The translations under genes and the position numbers were made by a program. A stretch of DNA of 37,508 bases from Vibrionales bacterium SWAT-3 (GTDB taxonomy: Bacteria > Pseudomonadota > Gammaproteobacteria > Enterobacterales > Vibrionaceae): contig AAZW01000050.1 in assembly GCA_000169995.1 (NCBI GenBank), forward strand, positions 1 to 37,508, given 5' to 3'. The notes beneath the pieces are model-generated. The model was not told the origin of the DNA and ran no database searches. It worked only from the letters and a program-made list of their open reading frames with translations. Every line of letters starts with the position of its first letter. The stretch's first letter is position 1. Of this stretch, positions 24,244 through 31,894 are shown one piece after another.

Positions 24244-25872
24244 ATGAAAAACGTATTGAACGTACTTAAGGCGCTATTGCTTATGGCAGTCAGTGCTCAG
24301 TTGGCTTTTGCTGGAATAACGGATGAAGCTAGCTTTACCAAGGCGCTAGTTGGTAAGAAAACATCGGATAAAGAATTGGCTATCGATTGGGTTATTGAGG
24401 CGCAAACGGGAGACGTGTCGAAACCTATTTTGGATGGCTGGTTAAACGGTAATCTCTATTACTTCAATGATAAACAAAGCGAGCAGTACAAACAGCTCTA
24501 CCTCATTCAAAGTATCAAAACAGCGACGTCAGCTCAGTCGGTATGGGATGATTCTACGCTGAATATCGAGAATGCTAAACAGTTTAAGAAGGTTCGTGTT
24601 AACAACAAGCTTCGCGGGATCTTACGTGGTGAAATTGCCTCGATTGGCTTAAACAGTAGTAATCCAGATGTGCGTTATCAGGCGGTCTCTGATTTATTGG
24701 GAACCAAAGATGCCGATATCATTAACCGCCTGTCCGAGCTGAGAGCAAATGAGCCCGAGACTAAGGTCGCTGAACTAATGGACCTCTCACTCGCGATTTA
24801 TACTTCTCTGGATAGCAGTGCTGCTACACAAGCTCGTGTAGCTTCAATTGAACGAGTTGGCGACTTCAAACAATCCGTCGTGCTAAGGACGCTAAACCAA
24901 CTGCTCAACAGCGAGCAAGATCCAAAAGTATTGGCCGCGACAGAGCGTGCTCTTGATAGTTATCGCCAGAGCCAAGCACTGTATTCGGGCGTTGAGACCG
25001 TATTCTTCGGCTTGAGTTTAGGTTCGGTATTAGTACTGGCGGGAATTGGTTTAGCGATCACCTTTGGCGTAATGGGGGTGATCAACATGGCCCATGGCGA
25101 GCTGATCATGATTGGCGCATACACCACCTATGTATTGCAGTTATTGATGCCTAATCACATCGGTTTAGCGCTGATTCTCTCTATTCCAGCAGCGTTTATC
25201 GTATCTGGTCTCGTTGGTATTGCGATAGAGCGCAGTGTGATTCGTCACCTTTATGGTCGCCCACTGGAAACCTTGCTCGCAACTTTCGGTATCAGCTTGA
25301 TCTTGCAACAAGCCGTTCGCTCTATTTTCTCTCCTTTGAACCGCTCAGTGAGCACGCCTGAATGGATGTCTGGCGCATTGCAATTGAACCCAATGTTGTC
25401 TCTGACCTACAACCGCTTATACATCATCTTGTTCTGTGGTTTGGTGTTTATGGGGTTGTTGATGGTTCTGAAAAAGACGCCGCTAGGTTTGCAGGTTCGT
25501 GCGGTTTCTCAAAACCGTGGCATGGCGCGTGCGATGGGTATTCGTTCTGAGCGTGTTGATGCAATGACCTTTGGTTTAGGTTCTGGCGTGGCGGGTGTCG
25601 CGGGTGTGGCACTGTCTCAACTGACGAACGTTGGCCCGAATATGGGGCAGGCGTACATCATCGATTCTTTCATGGTGGTGGTGTTCGGCGGAGTTGGCAA
25701 CTTGTGGGGAACATTCGTCGCAGGCTTAAGCCTTGGTTTGTTCAATAAGATCTTGGAACCATGGGCTGGCGCTGTACTCGCCAAGATTTTAGTACTGGTT
25801 TTCATCATTTTATTTATTCAAAAACGCCCACGCGGATTGTTCCCGCAACGTGGTCGTGCGGCTGAAGGTTAA
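24244..25872 (+). CDS. urtB: UrtB, urea ABC transporter permease
   Basis: UrtB (542 residues) is one of the two inner-membrane permeases. Residues 1-23 form a signal sequence (LKALLLMAVSAQLAFAG). Residues about 24-245 form a helical, repeat-like domain outside the membrane; this long extension is characteristic of proteobacterial UrtB and absent from LivH. The permease domain, about 250-535, has multiple membrane helices and contains GLSLGSVLVLAGIGLAITFG, INMAHGELIMIGAYT, and GLQVRAVSQNRGMARAMGI, the loop that meets the ATPase. It lies 160 bp after urtA and is followed by urtC after 10 bp. Confidence 0.94.
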   Translation: MKNVLNVLKALLLMAVSAQLAFAGITDEASFTKALVGKKTSDKELAIDWVIEAQTGDVSKPILDGWLNGNLYYFNDKQSEQYKQLYLIQSIKTATSAQSVWDDSTLNIENAKQFKKVRVNNKLRGILRGEIASIGLNSSNPDVRYQAVSDLLGTKDADIINRLSELRANEPETKVAELMDLSLAIYTSLDSSAATQARVASIERVGDFKQSVVLRTLNQLLNSEQDPKVLAATERALDSYRQSQALYSGVETVFFGLSLGSVLVLAGIGLAITFGVMGVINMAHGELIMIGAYTTYVLQLLMPNHIGLALILSIPAAFIVSGLVGIAIERSVIRHLYGRPLETLLATFGISLILQQAVRSIFSPLNRSVSTPEWMSGALQLNPMLSLTYNRLYIILFCGLVFMGLLMVLKKTPLGLQVRAVSQNRGMARAMGIRSERVDAMTFGLGSGVAGVAGVALSQLTNVGPNMGQAYIIDSFMVVVFGGVGNLWGTFVAGLSLGLFNKILEPWAGAVLAKILVLVFIILFIQKRPRGLFPQRGRAAEG

Positions 25873-25882
25873 GGACAACATC

Positions 25883-27055
25883 ATGCAGTCTAAATCATTT
25901 GTACTTTCGGCGATGCGTGGTGACAAAGGTGGGCAACTGACCATCCTTGCCATTCTTGCAGCCGTGATTCTTATCCCACTGGCTAACACCATGTTGCCAA
26001 GTGGGCATCCACTTCATGTTGAGACTTTTACTATCTCACTGATGGGCAAATACCTGAGCTACGCAATGTTGGCGCTGGCACTCGATCTTGTATGGGGCTA
26101 TCTCGGAATACTGAGCCTAGGCCATGGCGCTTTCTTTGCACTTGGTGGTTATGCGATGGGCATGTACTTAATGCGTCAGATTGGTGACCGTGGGGTTTAT
26201 GGTGATCCTATCCTGCCTGATTTCATGGTGTTCCTTGATTGGTCTGCGTTGCCGTGGTTTTGGCAGGGCTTTGATCAGTTCTGGTTCGCTTGTCTGATGG
26301 TGGTGTTGGTGCCGGGCGCATTGGCTTATTTGTTCGGTTATTTGGCTTTCCGTTCTCGTGTGTCTGGTGTTTACCTTTCGATCATGACTCAAGCGTTAAC
26401 TTACGCCTTGATGCTGGCGTTCTTCCGTAACGAGATGGGCTTTGGTGGTAACAATGGGCTTACGGACTTTAAAGATATCATCGGCCTGAGTTTACAGAGT
26501 GATGCGGTCAAGATTGGTCTGTTTGTCGCGACGGGTATCTCGCTCATTCTCAGCTACATCGTGTGTCGCATGGTAGTGACCAGTCGATTAGGTCGTGTGG
26601 CATTAGCGATTCGAGATACTGAGTCTCGTACTCGCTTCATGGGTTACGACGTCGATGGCATCAAGTTATGGGTCTTCGTTTTGTCGGCGGTTATCGCGGG
26701 TATTGCTGGTGCTTTGTATGTTCCTCAAGTCGGCATCATCAACCCAGGAGAGTTTGCTCCTCTTAACTCGATTGAGATTGTGGTTTGGGTTGCCTTGGGC
26801 GGTCGGGCCACTCTGTTTGGTGCCATCGTTGGTGCTCTGATCATCAACTACGCCAAGAGCTGGTTTACGGTTGAATTCCCTGAGGTGTGGCTTTTCGCTC
26901 TCGGTGGTCTATTCGTTCTCTCGACCATGTACTTCCCACAGGGTGTGATTGGTTTTGTCAGTGAAAGGTGGCAGCAGCTACGCAAAGCATCGAATTCAAA
27001 AGACGCAGGACAAGAGCAGGATGATCAGCATAAAGCTAAGGAGGTGATCGCATGA
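25883..27055 (+). CDS. urtC: UrtC, urea ABC transporter permease
   Basis: UrtC (390 residues) is the LivM-like second permease. From the ATG at 25883 it begins MQSKSFVLSAMRGDKGG and has about nine hydrophobic segments, including YAMLALALDLVWGYLGILSLGHGAFFALGGYAMG. The ATPase-contacting loop LGRVALAIRDTESRTRFMGYDV and the GALYVPQVGIINPGEF segment are typical of the family. The start after AAGGA fits a gap of 10 bp from urtB; the longer frame upstream overlaps urtB. The C-terminal tail is charged (SKDAGQEQDDQHKAKEV). Its stop overlaps the urtD start by four bases (ATGA), so translation is probably coupled. Confidence 0.94.
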   Translation: MQSKSFVLSAMRGDKGGQLTILAILAAVILIPLANTMLPSGHPLHVETFTISLMGKYLSYAMLALALDLVWGYLGILSLGHGAFFALGGYAMGMYLMRQIGDRGVYGDPILPDFMVFLDWSALPWFWQGFDQFWFACLMVVLVPGALAYLFGYLAFRSRVSGVYLSIMTQALTYALMLAFFRNEMGFGGNNGLTDFKDIIGLSLQSDAVKIGLFVATGISLILSYIVCRMVVTSRLGRVALAIRDTESRTRFMGYDVDGIKLWVFVLSAVIAGIAGALYVPQVGIINPGEFAPLNSIEIVVWVALGGRATLFGAIVGALIINYAKSWFTVEFPEVWLFALGGLFVLSTMYFPQGVIGFVSERWQQLRKASNSKDAGQEQDDQHKAKEVIA

Positions 27056-27894
27056 CCACATTTAATAGCGTAAAGGAATCGGTTCAGGCGTTCACTCGTC
27101 GAGACGAAGTCTTCGATTACCTCAAGCCCGATATTCATCCCGCCATCGATACCCGCCATAACGTGCTGCTGTATGTAGAAGGGGTGAATAAGAACTTCGA
27201 TGGCTTCCAAGCGATTAACGACCTCAATCTCTACATCAAAGAGGGCGAACTGCGCTGCATCATCGGCCCTAATGGTGCAGGTAAAACCACCATGATGGAC
27301 ATCATCACCGGGAAAACCAAGCCAGATACCGGAGAGGTGTGGTTAGGTTCGAACATCAATCTACTTAAGATGAACGAAGCTGAAATTGCTAATGCAGGTG
27401 TTGGGCGTAAGTTCCAAAAGCCGACCGTGATTGAATGTTTAACCGTGTGGCAGAACCTTGAGTTGGCGATGGCGGGCGATCGCTCTGTGTGGGCAACTTT
27501 CACCGCCGCGATGTCTGGTGAGCAGAAAGACAAACTCACCTCGGTACTAGAGCTTATTCACCTCAAAGACGAAGCCGCAAACTTGGCGGGCAATCTTTCT
27601 CACGGTCAGAAACAGTGGTTAGAGATCGGGATGTTGCTGATGCAAAACCCTAAGCTATTGCTGGTGGATGAACCTGTTGCAGGTATGACTCACCAAGAGA
27701 TGGACCGCACCTCTGAACTTCTTAACTCGCTGGCAGGTAAGCACTCGGTGGTTGTAGTTGAACACGATATGGATTTCGTTCGTTCGATTGCTAGCCATGT
27801 CACAGTGCTTCATCAAGGTCACGTGTTGGCAGAAGGCACAATGGATCAAGTGCAGGCTCACCCTGAAGTTAAACAAGTTTATCTCGGAGAATAG
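27052..27894 (+). CDS. urtD: UrtD, urea ABC transporter ATP-binding protein
   Basis: UrtD (280 residues) is one of the two ATPases. After a nonconserved N-terminal stretch of about 35 residues, the Walker A motif is GPNGAGKTT (72-80), the signature motif is LSHGQKQW and Walker B is LLLVDEPV, with a switch histidine in VVVVEHDMDF. The KFQKPTVIECLTVWQNLELAM segment is typical of the LivG/UrtD branch. The signature has SHGQ rather than SGGQ, as in other UrtD proteins. It overlaps urtC by four bases and urtE starts one base after its stop. Confidence 0.95.
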   Translation: MTTFNSVKESVQAFTRRDEVFDYLKPDIHPAIDTRHNVLLYVEGVNKNFDGFQAINDLNLYIKEGELRCIIGPNGAGKTTMMDIITGKTKPDTGEVWLGSNINLLKMNEAEIANAGVGRKFQKPTVIECLTVWQNLELAMAGDRSVWATFTAAMSGEQKDKLTSVLELIHLKDEAANLAGNLSHGQKQWLEIGMLLMQNPKLLLVDEPVAGMTHQEMDRTSELLNSLAGKHSVVVVEHDMDFVRSIASHVTVLHQGHVLAEGTMDQVQAHPEVKQVYLGE

Positions 27895-27895
27895 G

Positions 27896-28591
27896 ATGTT
27901 AGAGGTTAAATCAGTTAATCAATATTACGGTGAGAGCCACACGTTATGGGATTTGGATATGCAGATCCCAGAAGGAAAATGCACGGTGTTAATGGGGCGC
28001 AACGGTGTCGGTAAAACCACCTTGCTGCAATGCATTATGGGGTTGGTTAAGGTTGAAAGCGGTGACATTTCTTTATCGGGTGAGTCACTTTTGAAAACCG
28101 ATGCCGAGGACCGCCCACGCCAAGGGATCGGCTATGTACCGCAAGGTCGTCAGATATTCCCGATGCTCACTGTTCAAGAAAATCTAGAGGTCGGTTTACC
28201 GATTCGTAAAAAGGGCGACCGCAAGATTCCTGAATTCATCTTCGATATTTTCCCAGTCTTAAAAGAGATGCTACATCGTCGCGGTGGTGATTTATCGGGT
28301 GGCCAGCAGCAACAGCTAGCGATTGGGCGTGCGCTGGTGGTTAATCCAAAGCTATTGATCTTGGATGAGCCGACGGAGGGCATTCAACCCAATATTGTGC
28401 AAGAGATTGGCGATATCATTCGCATGCTCAACGAGAAAATGGGGCTCACGGTTCTGTTGGTTGAACAGAAGCTGCCATTTGCAAGAAAGGTCGGTGACCG
28501 TTTTTGTATTCTCGACCGTGGACGCCAAGTGGCAGAAGGTGAAATGACAGGGCTCGATGAGTCCTTGATAAAGGAGTACCTAACCGTATGA
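27896..28591 (+). CDS. urtE: UrtE, urea ABC transporter ATP-binding protein
   Basis: UrtE (231 residues) is the second ATPase, LivF-like. From the ATG at 27896 it begins MLEVKSVNQYYGESHTLW. Walker A is GRNGVGKTT (34-42), then GYVPQGRQIFPMLTVQENL, the signature LSGGQQQQLAIGRAL and Walker B LLILDEPTEGIQPNIV. A longer frame exists upstream but it runs through urtD in another frame; the GGAGA site before 27896 decides the start. It pairs with UrtD to energise UrtBC. Its stop codon overlaps the ureD start (ATGA at 28588-28591), so urea uptake and urease maturation are translationally linked. Confidence 0.95.
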   Translation: MLEVKSVNQYYGESHTLWDLDMQIPEGKCTVLMGRNGVGKTTLLQCIMGLVKVESGDISLSGESLLKTDAEDRPRQGIGYVPQGRQIFPMLTVQENLEVGLPIRKKGDRKIPEFIFDIFPVLKEMLHRRGGDLSGGQQQQLAIGRALVVNPKLLILDEPTEGIQPNIVQEIGDIIRMLNEKMGLTVLLVEQKLPFARKVGDRFCILDRGRQVAEGEMTGLDESLIKEYLTV

Positions 28592-29535
28592 ATTCTCTCT
28601 TTTCTCCGAATGAAGTAAGCAAGGCTTCTTTAGTAGAAGCACTGTCTCTGAATGAGACCATCGAACAAGATATTCGTGATGGTTGGCAAGCGAGTTTAAA
28701 CCTCACCTTTGTCGATCGCGGTGATAAAACCGTATTAAAGAATCGTCAGCAGTCTGGTCCGCTTGCGGTGCAACGCCCCCTGTATCCTGATGGGGAAACG
28801 TGTCACACCTACTTACTCCATCCCCCCGGCGGAGTGGTAGGTGGTGACACTCTCAATATTAACGTGAATCTTGAGCACGGTGCTCACGCGTTGATTACTA
28901 CACCTGGTGCGACCAAGTTCTATCGTTCCAACAACAAGTACGCCAAGCAGAAGCAAACCTTACGTGTGGAGAAAGGGGCTCGCTTGGAGTGGATGCCGCA
29001 AGAGAACATCTTTTTCCCGAATGCACATGTTCGACTCGATACTGAAATACGCTTAGAAAAGGGTGCACAGTTTTGGGGTTGGGAGATGCACTGTTTTGGA
29101 CGGCCTGCACAGAATGAGGGATTCGAGCATGGTCACCTTGTCGGGAAAACGGAAATCTATCTTGATAATCAACGGCTTCTTACGGAAGGATTTGATTTTC
29201 ACGGTGGTGATAAGTTGATGATAAATATGGGGTTACTTGACTATGCTATGATGGGAACCTTTTATCTCACCTCAAATGAGAAGCAAGATTTAGAGTTGGT
29301 ACAGAGCTTGCTCTTATCTATTACACAGCAAGCTTCACAGCAATCAGACTCATCCAAAATATCGAGTGACCCCACATTAATATTGGGCGCGACACAAATA
29401 GAAGGATTGATTGTGGTGCGAGCCTTGGGCAATTGGAGTGAAGATATTCTCCAGGCCTTTGGTCAGATATGGCAAGCAACTCGCTCTCATTTGTATGGTA
29501 CGACTCCTGATTTACCAAGGATTTGGGCGACTTAG
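28588..29535 (+). CDS. ureD: UreD, urease accessory protein
   Basis: UreD (UreH in Helicobacter), 315 residues here, is part of the UreD-UreF-UreG complex that inserts nickel into apo-urease. Family landmarks are GPLAVQRPLYPDGETCHTYLLHPPGGVVGGD, the TPGATKFYRS block, LEWMPQENIFFP, and GFDFHGGDKLMINMG. It starts within the urtE stop (ATGA), so it belongs to the urt transcript. A strong intrinsic terminator follows its stop and separates it from ureA, which is unusual because ureD is normally co-transcribed with the structural genes. Confidence 0.94.
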   Translation: MNSLFSPNEVSKASLVEALSLNETIEQDIRDGWQASLNLTFVDRGDKTVLKNRQQSGPLAVQRPLYPDGETCHTYLLHPPGGVVGGDTLNINVNLEHGAHALITTPGATKFYRSNNKYAKQKQTLRVEKGARLEWMPQENIFFPNAHVRLDTEIRLEKGAQFWGWEMHCFGRPAQNEGFEHGHLVGKTEIYLDNQRLLTEGFDFHGGDKLMINMGLLDYAMMGTFYLTSNEKQDLELVQSLLLSITQQASQQSDSSKISSDPTLILGATQIEGLIVVRALGNWSEDILQAFGQIWQATRSHLYGTTPDLPRIWAT

Positions 29536-29550
29536 CGATTAGCCCTATTT

Positions 29551-29587
29551 GTACCGAGGGTGACTTCCGGCCCTCGGTACATTTTTT
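29551..29587 (+). terminator. Intrinsic terminator between ureD and ureA
   Basis: A perfect 10-bp GC-rich stem (GTACCGAGGG / CCCTCGGTAC) with a 10-nt loop is followed by A and six T. It starts 16 bp after the ureD stop. It should end most urt-ureD transcripts before the urease structural genes, unless antiterminated. Confidence 0.88.
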
Positions 29588-29668
29588 CAAGCTTGCTGTG
29601 ACTGAATCCCACTTACTGCTCATGCGTTTCTGAGCAATAAGAAAACAACACTAACAGCGGGCGGCTAA

Positions 29669-29971
29669 ATGGAATTAACACCAAGAGAAAAAGATAAGCT
29701 ACTTATCTTCTGCGCAGGAATGCTGGCACAGCAGCGCAAACAAAAAGGCTTAAAACTCAACTATCCAGAATCTATTGCGCTGATCAGCAGTGCCATTCTA
29801 GAAGGTGCCCGTGAAGGAAAAACCGTTTCGGAACTGATGGATTTTGGACGGACACTGCTTACCGTCGATGACGTTATGGAGGGGATCCCTTCCATGATCC
29901 CAGATGTACAAGTCGAAGCGACTTTCCCCGATGGCACCAAATTGGTGACCGTTCATGAACCTATCGTTTAG
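29669..29971 (+). CDS. ureA: UreA, urease gamma subunit
   Basis: UreA (100 residues, standard length) is the small gamma subunit of urease. It begins MELTPREKDKLLIFCAGMLAQQRKQKGLKLNYPESIAL and includes ISSAILEGAREGKTVSELM and GIPSMIPDVQVEATFPDGTKLV. Together with UreB and UreC it forms the (alpha-beta-gamma)3 enzyme that hydrolyses urea to ammonia and carbamate. The start follows GCGGGCGGC, a weak ribosome site. It lies 81 bp after a terminator, so it needs its own promoter, which I could not identify. ureB starts 11 bp after its stop. Confidence 0.95.
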   Translation: MELTPREKDKLLIFCAGMLAQQRKQKGLKLNYPESIALISSAILEGAREGKTVSELMDFGRTLLTVDDVMEGIPSMIPDVQVEATFPDGTKLVTVHEPIV

Positions 29972-29982
29972 GGAGAAGTAGT

Positions 29983-30273
29983 ATGGCTGGTTCCACCAAA
30001 CAATATTCAGGCTTAGTTCCCGGGCAAGTCGAAACCGCTCCGGGCAACATTACTTTAAATGAAGGCCGAGACACGACGTCGGTTAAGGTGCAAAACATTG
30101 GCGACCGTCCTGTGCAAATTGGCTCTCATTACCATTTCTATGAAGCAAACCCTTCTCTGATATTTGACCGAGAAGCCACTAAAGGGTTTCGACTTAATAT
30201 CCCGGCAGGTACTGCCACCCGTTTTGAACCGGGTCAGTCACGTAGACATAATGACCCCCACGAAAGGTGCTAG
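29983..30273 (+). pseudogene. ureB: ureB 5' part, urease beta subunit interrupted by an IS
   Basis: The first 87 codons (29983-30243) are normal UreB: LNEGRDTTSVKVQNIGDRPVQIGSHYHFYEANPSLIFDRE, ending at FEPGQSR. The frame then enters the insertion element and stops after nine foreign residues (RHNDPHERC... ending at 30273), giving a 96-residue product. The missing C-terminal 24 residues form conserved beta strands of the subunit. The remaining part is at 31780-31854. If the element 30244-31779 is removed, the codons join as CGT-AGC-GTC-GAG and give a full 111-residue UreB. The ribosome site GGAGAAG is intact. As sequenced, no normal UreB can be made. Confidence 0.93.
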
Positions 30274-30346
30274 CCTCCAATATCGTGGGTTAGCTTTAAG
30301 CCAGAGCCATAATTAGTGCGTCAAACAACTAAATTTGGAGGCTAGC
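30269..30346 (+). promoter_or_regulatory. Inverted repeat that could hide the transposase ribosome site
   Basis: GCTAGCCTCCAA (30269-30280) and TTGGAGGCTAGC (30335-30346) are perfect 12-base complements, 54 nt apart. The right arm contains GGAG and ends at the base before the transposase ATG. A transcript starting upstream would fold the ribosome site into a stem, while one starting inside would not. This resembles impinging-transcription protection seen in other insertion sequences. Confidence 0.6.
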
Positions 30347-31476
30347 ATGAGTAAAGATAGCATAATTTTCATTGGCTTAGATACGCATAAGTCATTTATT
30401 CAAGTCGCTGTTTTACAAGAACATCGAGGGGCAAACCCACAACACCTTGGCCGTATTAAATCTAACAAGTCCGCGCTTATTAAATTAGCCAGACAACTGC
30501 AATCCAAGTATCCAAAAGCCACTCTGCACTTTGTCTATGAAGCAGGACCGTGTGGTTACTGGACTTATCGCCTGATTACGAGCCTTGGACACTGCTGCTA
30601 TGTCGTCGCTCCATCACTTATACCTAAGAAGCCAGGCGATAAAGTTAAAACTGACAAACGAGACGCAGCAAAGCTCGCCAAGCTGTTAAAAGCCGAAGAG
30701 CTTACACCCATCTATGTACCAGAAGCCGAAGATGAAGCTATTCGAGATCTCTCGCGTGCCAGAGAAACGGCAATGAAAGATCTCAAAGACGCAAAGTTCC
30801 AACTCAAAGGCTTTCTTCTTCGCAATAATATCCAAGCGACGGTCAATGATAACTGGTCTAAAAAGCATCTACGGTGGCTGACCGACCTCATTCTTCCTCA
30901 CCATAGTCAACAAATCGTCTTGCAAGAGATGATCATTACAATCAATGAGCGGATACAGCGGCTGCAACGACTCGATAATGAACTGCTCCATCAGTCAAAA
31001 ACTGGCGATACTATCCTGTTGTGAAAGCATTCAAGCTATGCGGGTGTTAGGTACTCGTAGCTCTGGCACATAGCTGAGCTGGTGACTACGCGTCGACATC
31101 AGAAGCTATGCTACTTGGGCTGTCAAAGAAACTCCAGTGGAGGTAAACTCGTCGTGGCAGCTTAACAAAGTGTGGCAACAGTCGAGCCAGACGGTTACTC
31201 GTTGAAGGCGCACACACCTATAAGCATAAAGCGAACATATCTGTAGAGCTGCAACTAAGGCAAGAAGGGCTGCCTAAAGAGATAGTTGATATCGCTTGGC
31301 AAGCCCAGCAAAGGTTATGTCGTCGTTACCAACGACTATTACAAAAAGGTAAACACCGAAATGTCGTTGTGGTCGCCATCGCAAGAGAGATGATCGCTTA
31401 CATCTGGGCCATTGCGCGTGAAGTTGTCATTAGCGACGTAGATCCTAGAACTCGAATCGCTCGTTTACCGGCATGA
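30347..31476 (+). pseudogene. IS110/IS1111-family DEDD transposase, frameshifted as sequenced
   Basis: From the ATG at 30347 the first 217 or so residues are intact and include the RuvC-like acidic residues D12 (FIGLDTHKS), E65 (FVYEAGP), D103 and D106 (VKTDKRDA). The C-terminal domain is recognisable but broken between about 30997 and 31149. After that a long open stretch (31147-31476) reads RRGSLTKCGNSRARRLLVEG, then LPKEIVDIAWQAQQRLCRR, and ends in IARLPA. All breaks can be explained by hand as about 19 single-base losses from homopolymer runs; restoring them gives 383 codons, an integral number. The gene may therefore be intact in the living strain and only miscalled here. Confidence 0.85.
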
Positions 31477-31765
31477 AGACAGAATTAGTGTTATCGCATT
31501 GGATAAAGCATCGGGAGTGGCACAAACACCGACGGCGTTAGGACGGCAATATAGCTTCGGCTGTATTGAACCACGAGCATAGACTGAAGACAGGTGCTAC
31601 GACGGAACAAGTAAGGTAGGCTCTACTCATCAAACGATGAGCAATCCACGTATATCAGCATGAGAACCGACGACATTACTTGCTTCATCTATGCGGTAAC
31701 ACTATCCCAAAATGAACAAAGGCTCTGAAATGAGGGAGCAGAAACTTCTACGTTTTTAATTGACA
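31477..31765 (+). ncRNA. Putative guide RNA (seekRNA/bridge RNA) region of the IS element
   Basis: This is the 3' non-coding part of the IS1111-type element, the position where members of this branch encode the RNA that selects target and donor sites. Visible structure includes a 9-bp stem capped by TTCG (31547-31568, CAATATAGC / GCTGTATTG) and a 6-bp stem CTCATC-AAAC-GATGAG (31626-31641). Two short matches to insertion junctions are present: GCTACG (31596-31601), complementary to the left target edge plus core, and ATATCAGC (31652-31659), identical to the right junction. These matches are short and could be chance. Promoter and exact ends are not determined. Confidence 0.4.
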
Positions 31766-31779
31766 GTGGGGGTCATATC

Positions 31780-31854
31780 AGCGTCGAGTTAGTGCGTTAC
31801 GCAGGTAAGTTAGAGATTTATGGCTTCCAAGGAAAGGTGATGGGCAAGCTCTAA
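31780..31854 (+). pseudogene. ureB: ureB 3' part, separated from its start by the IS
   Basis: The frame from 31780 reads SVELVRYAGKLEIYGFQG then KVMGKL and a TAA, the conserved C-terminus of the urease beta subunit. It has no start codon or ribosome site. Both halves of ureB are free of other lesions, so the gene has not decayed beyond the insertion. ureC begins 40 bp downstream. Confidence 0.9.
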
Positions 31855-31894
31855 GCGCTCCCATAGAAAGAATTAAAACAACAAAGGATTGATC

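Larger units (their letters stand above)
30244..31779 (+). mobile_element. IS110-family element, IS1111 type, inserted in ureB
   Basis: The 1536-bp element encodes a DEDD transposase. Its subterminal inverted repeats are ATGACCCCCAC (30251-30261) and GTGGGGGTCAT (31766-31776). Seven bases lie outside the left repeat and three outside the right, which fits what I recall of the IS1111 branch of IS110. The dinucleotide AG occurs at the left end (30244-30245) and just after the right end (31780-31781); on the other strand this is CT, the core dinucleotide reported for IS110 elements. Boundaries are supported because deleting exactly this segment restores ureB in frame. The 5' non-coding part is about 100 bp and the 3' non-coding part about 300 bp. 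Confidence 0.85.

Noticed and set aside
29588..29668. A sigma-70 promoter for ureA (TTACTG ... AATAAG)
   Set aside because: Spacing is 17 bp but the -35 matches only two of six positions, too weak to report as a feature.
29983..30273. The 96-residue frame as a complete short UreB
   Set aside because: The last nine residues come from the IS end, and the conserved UreB C-terminus is found intact at 31780-31854 beyond the element.
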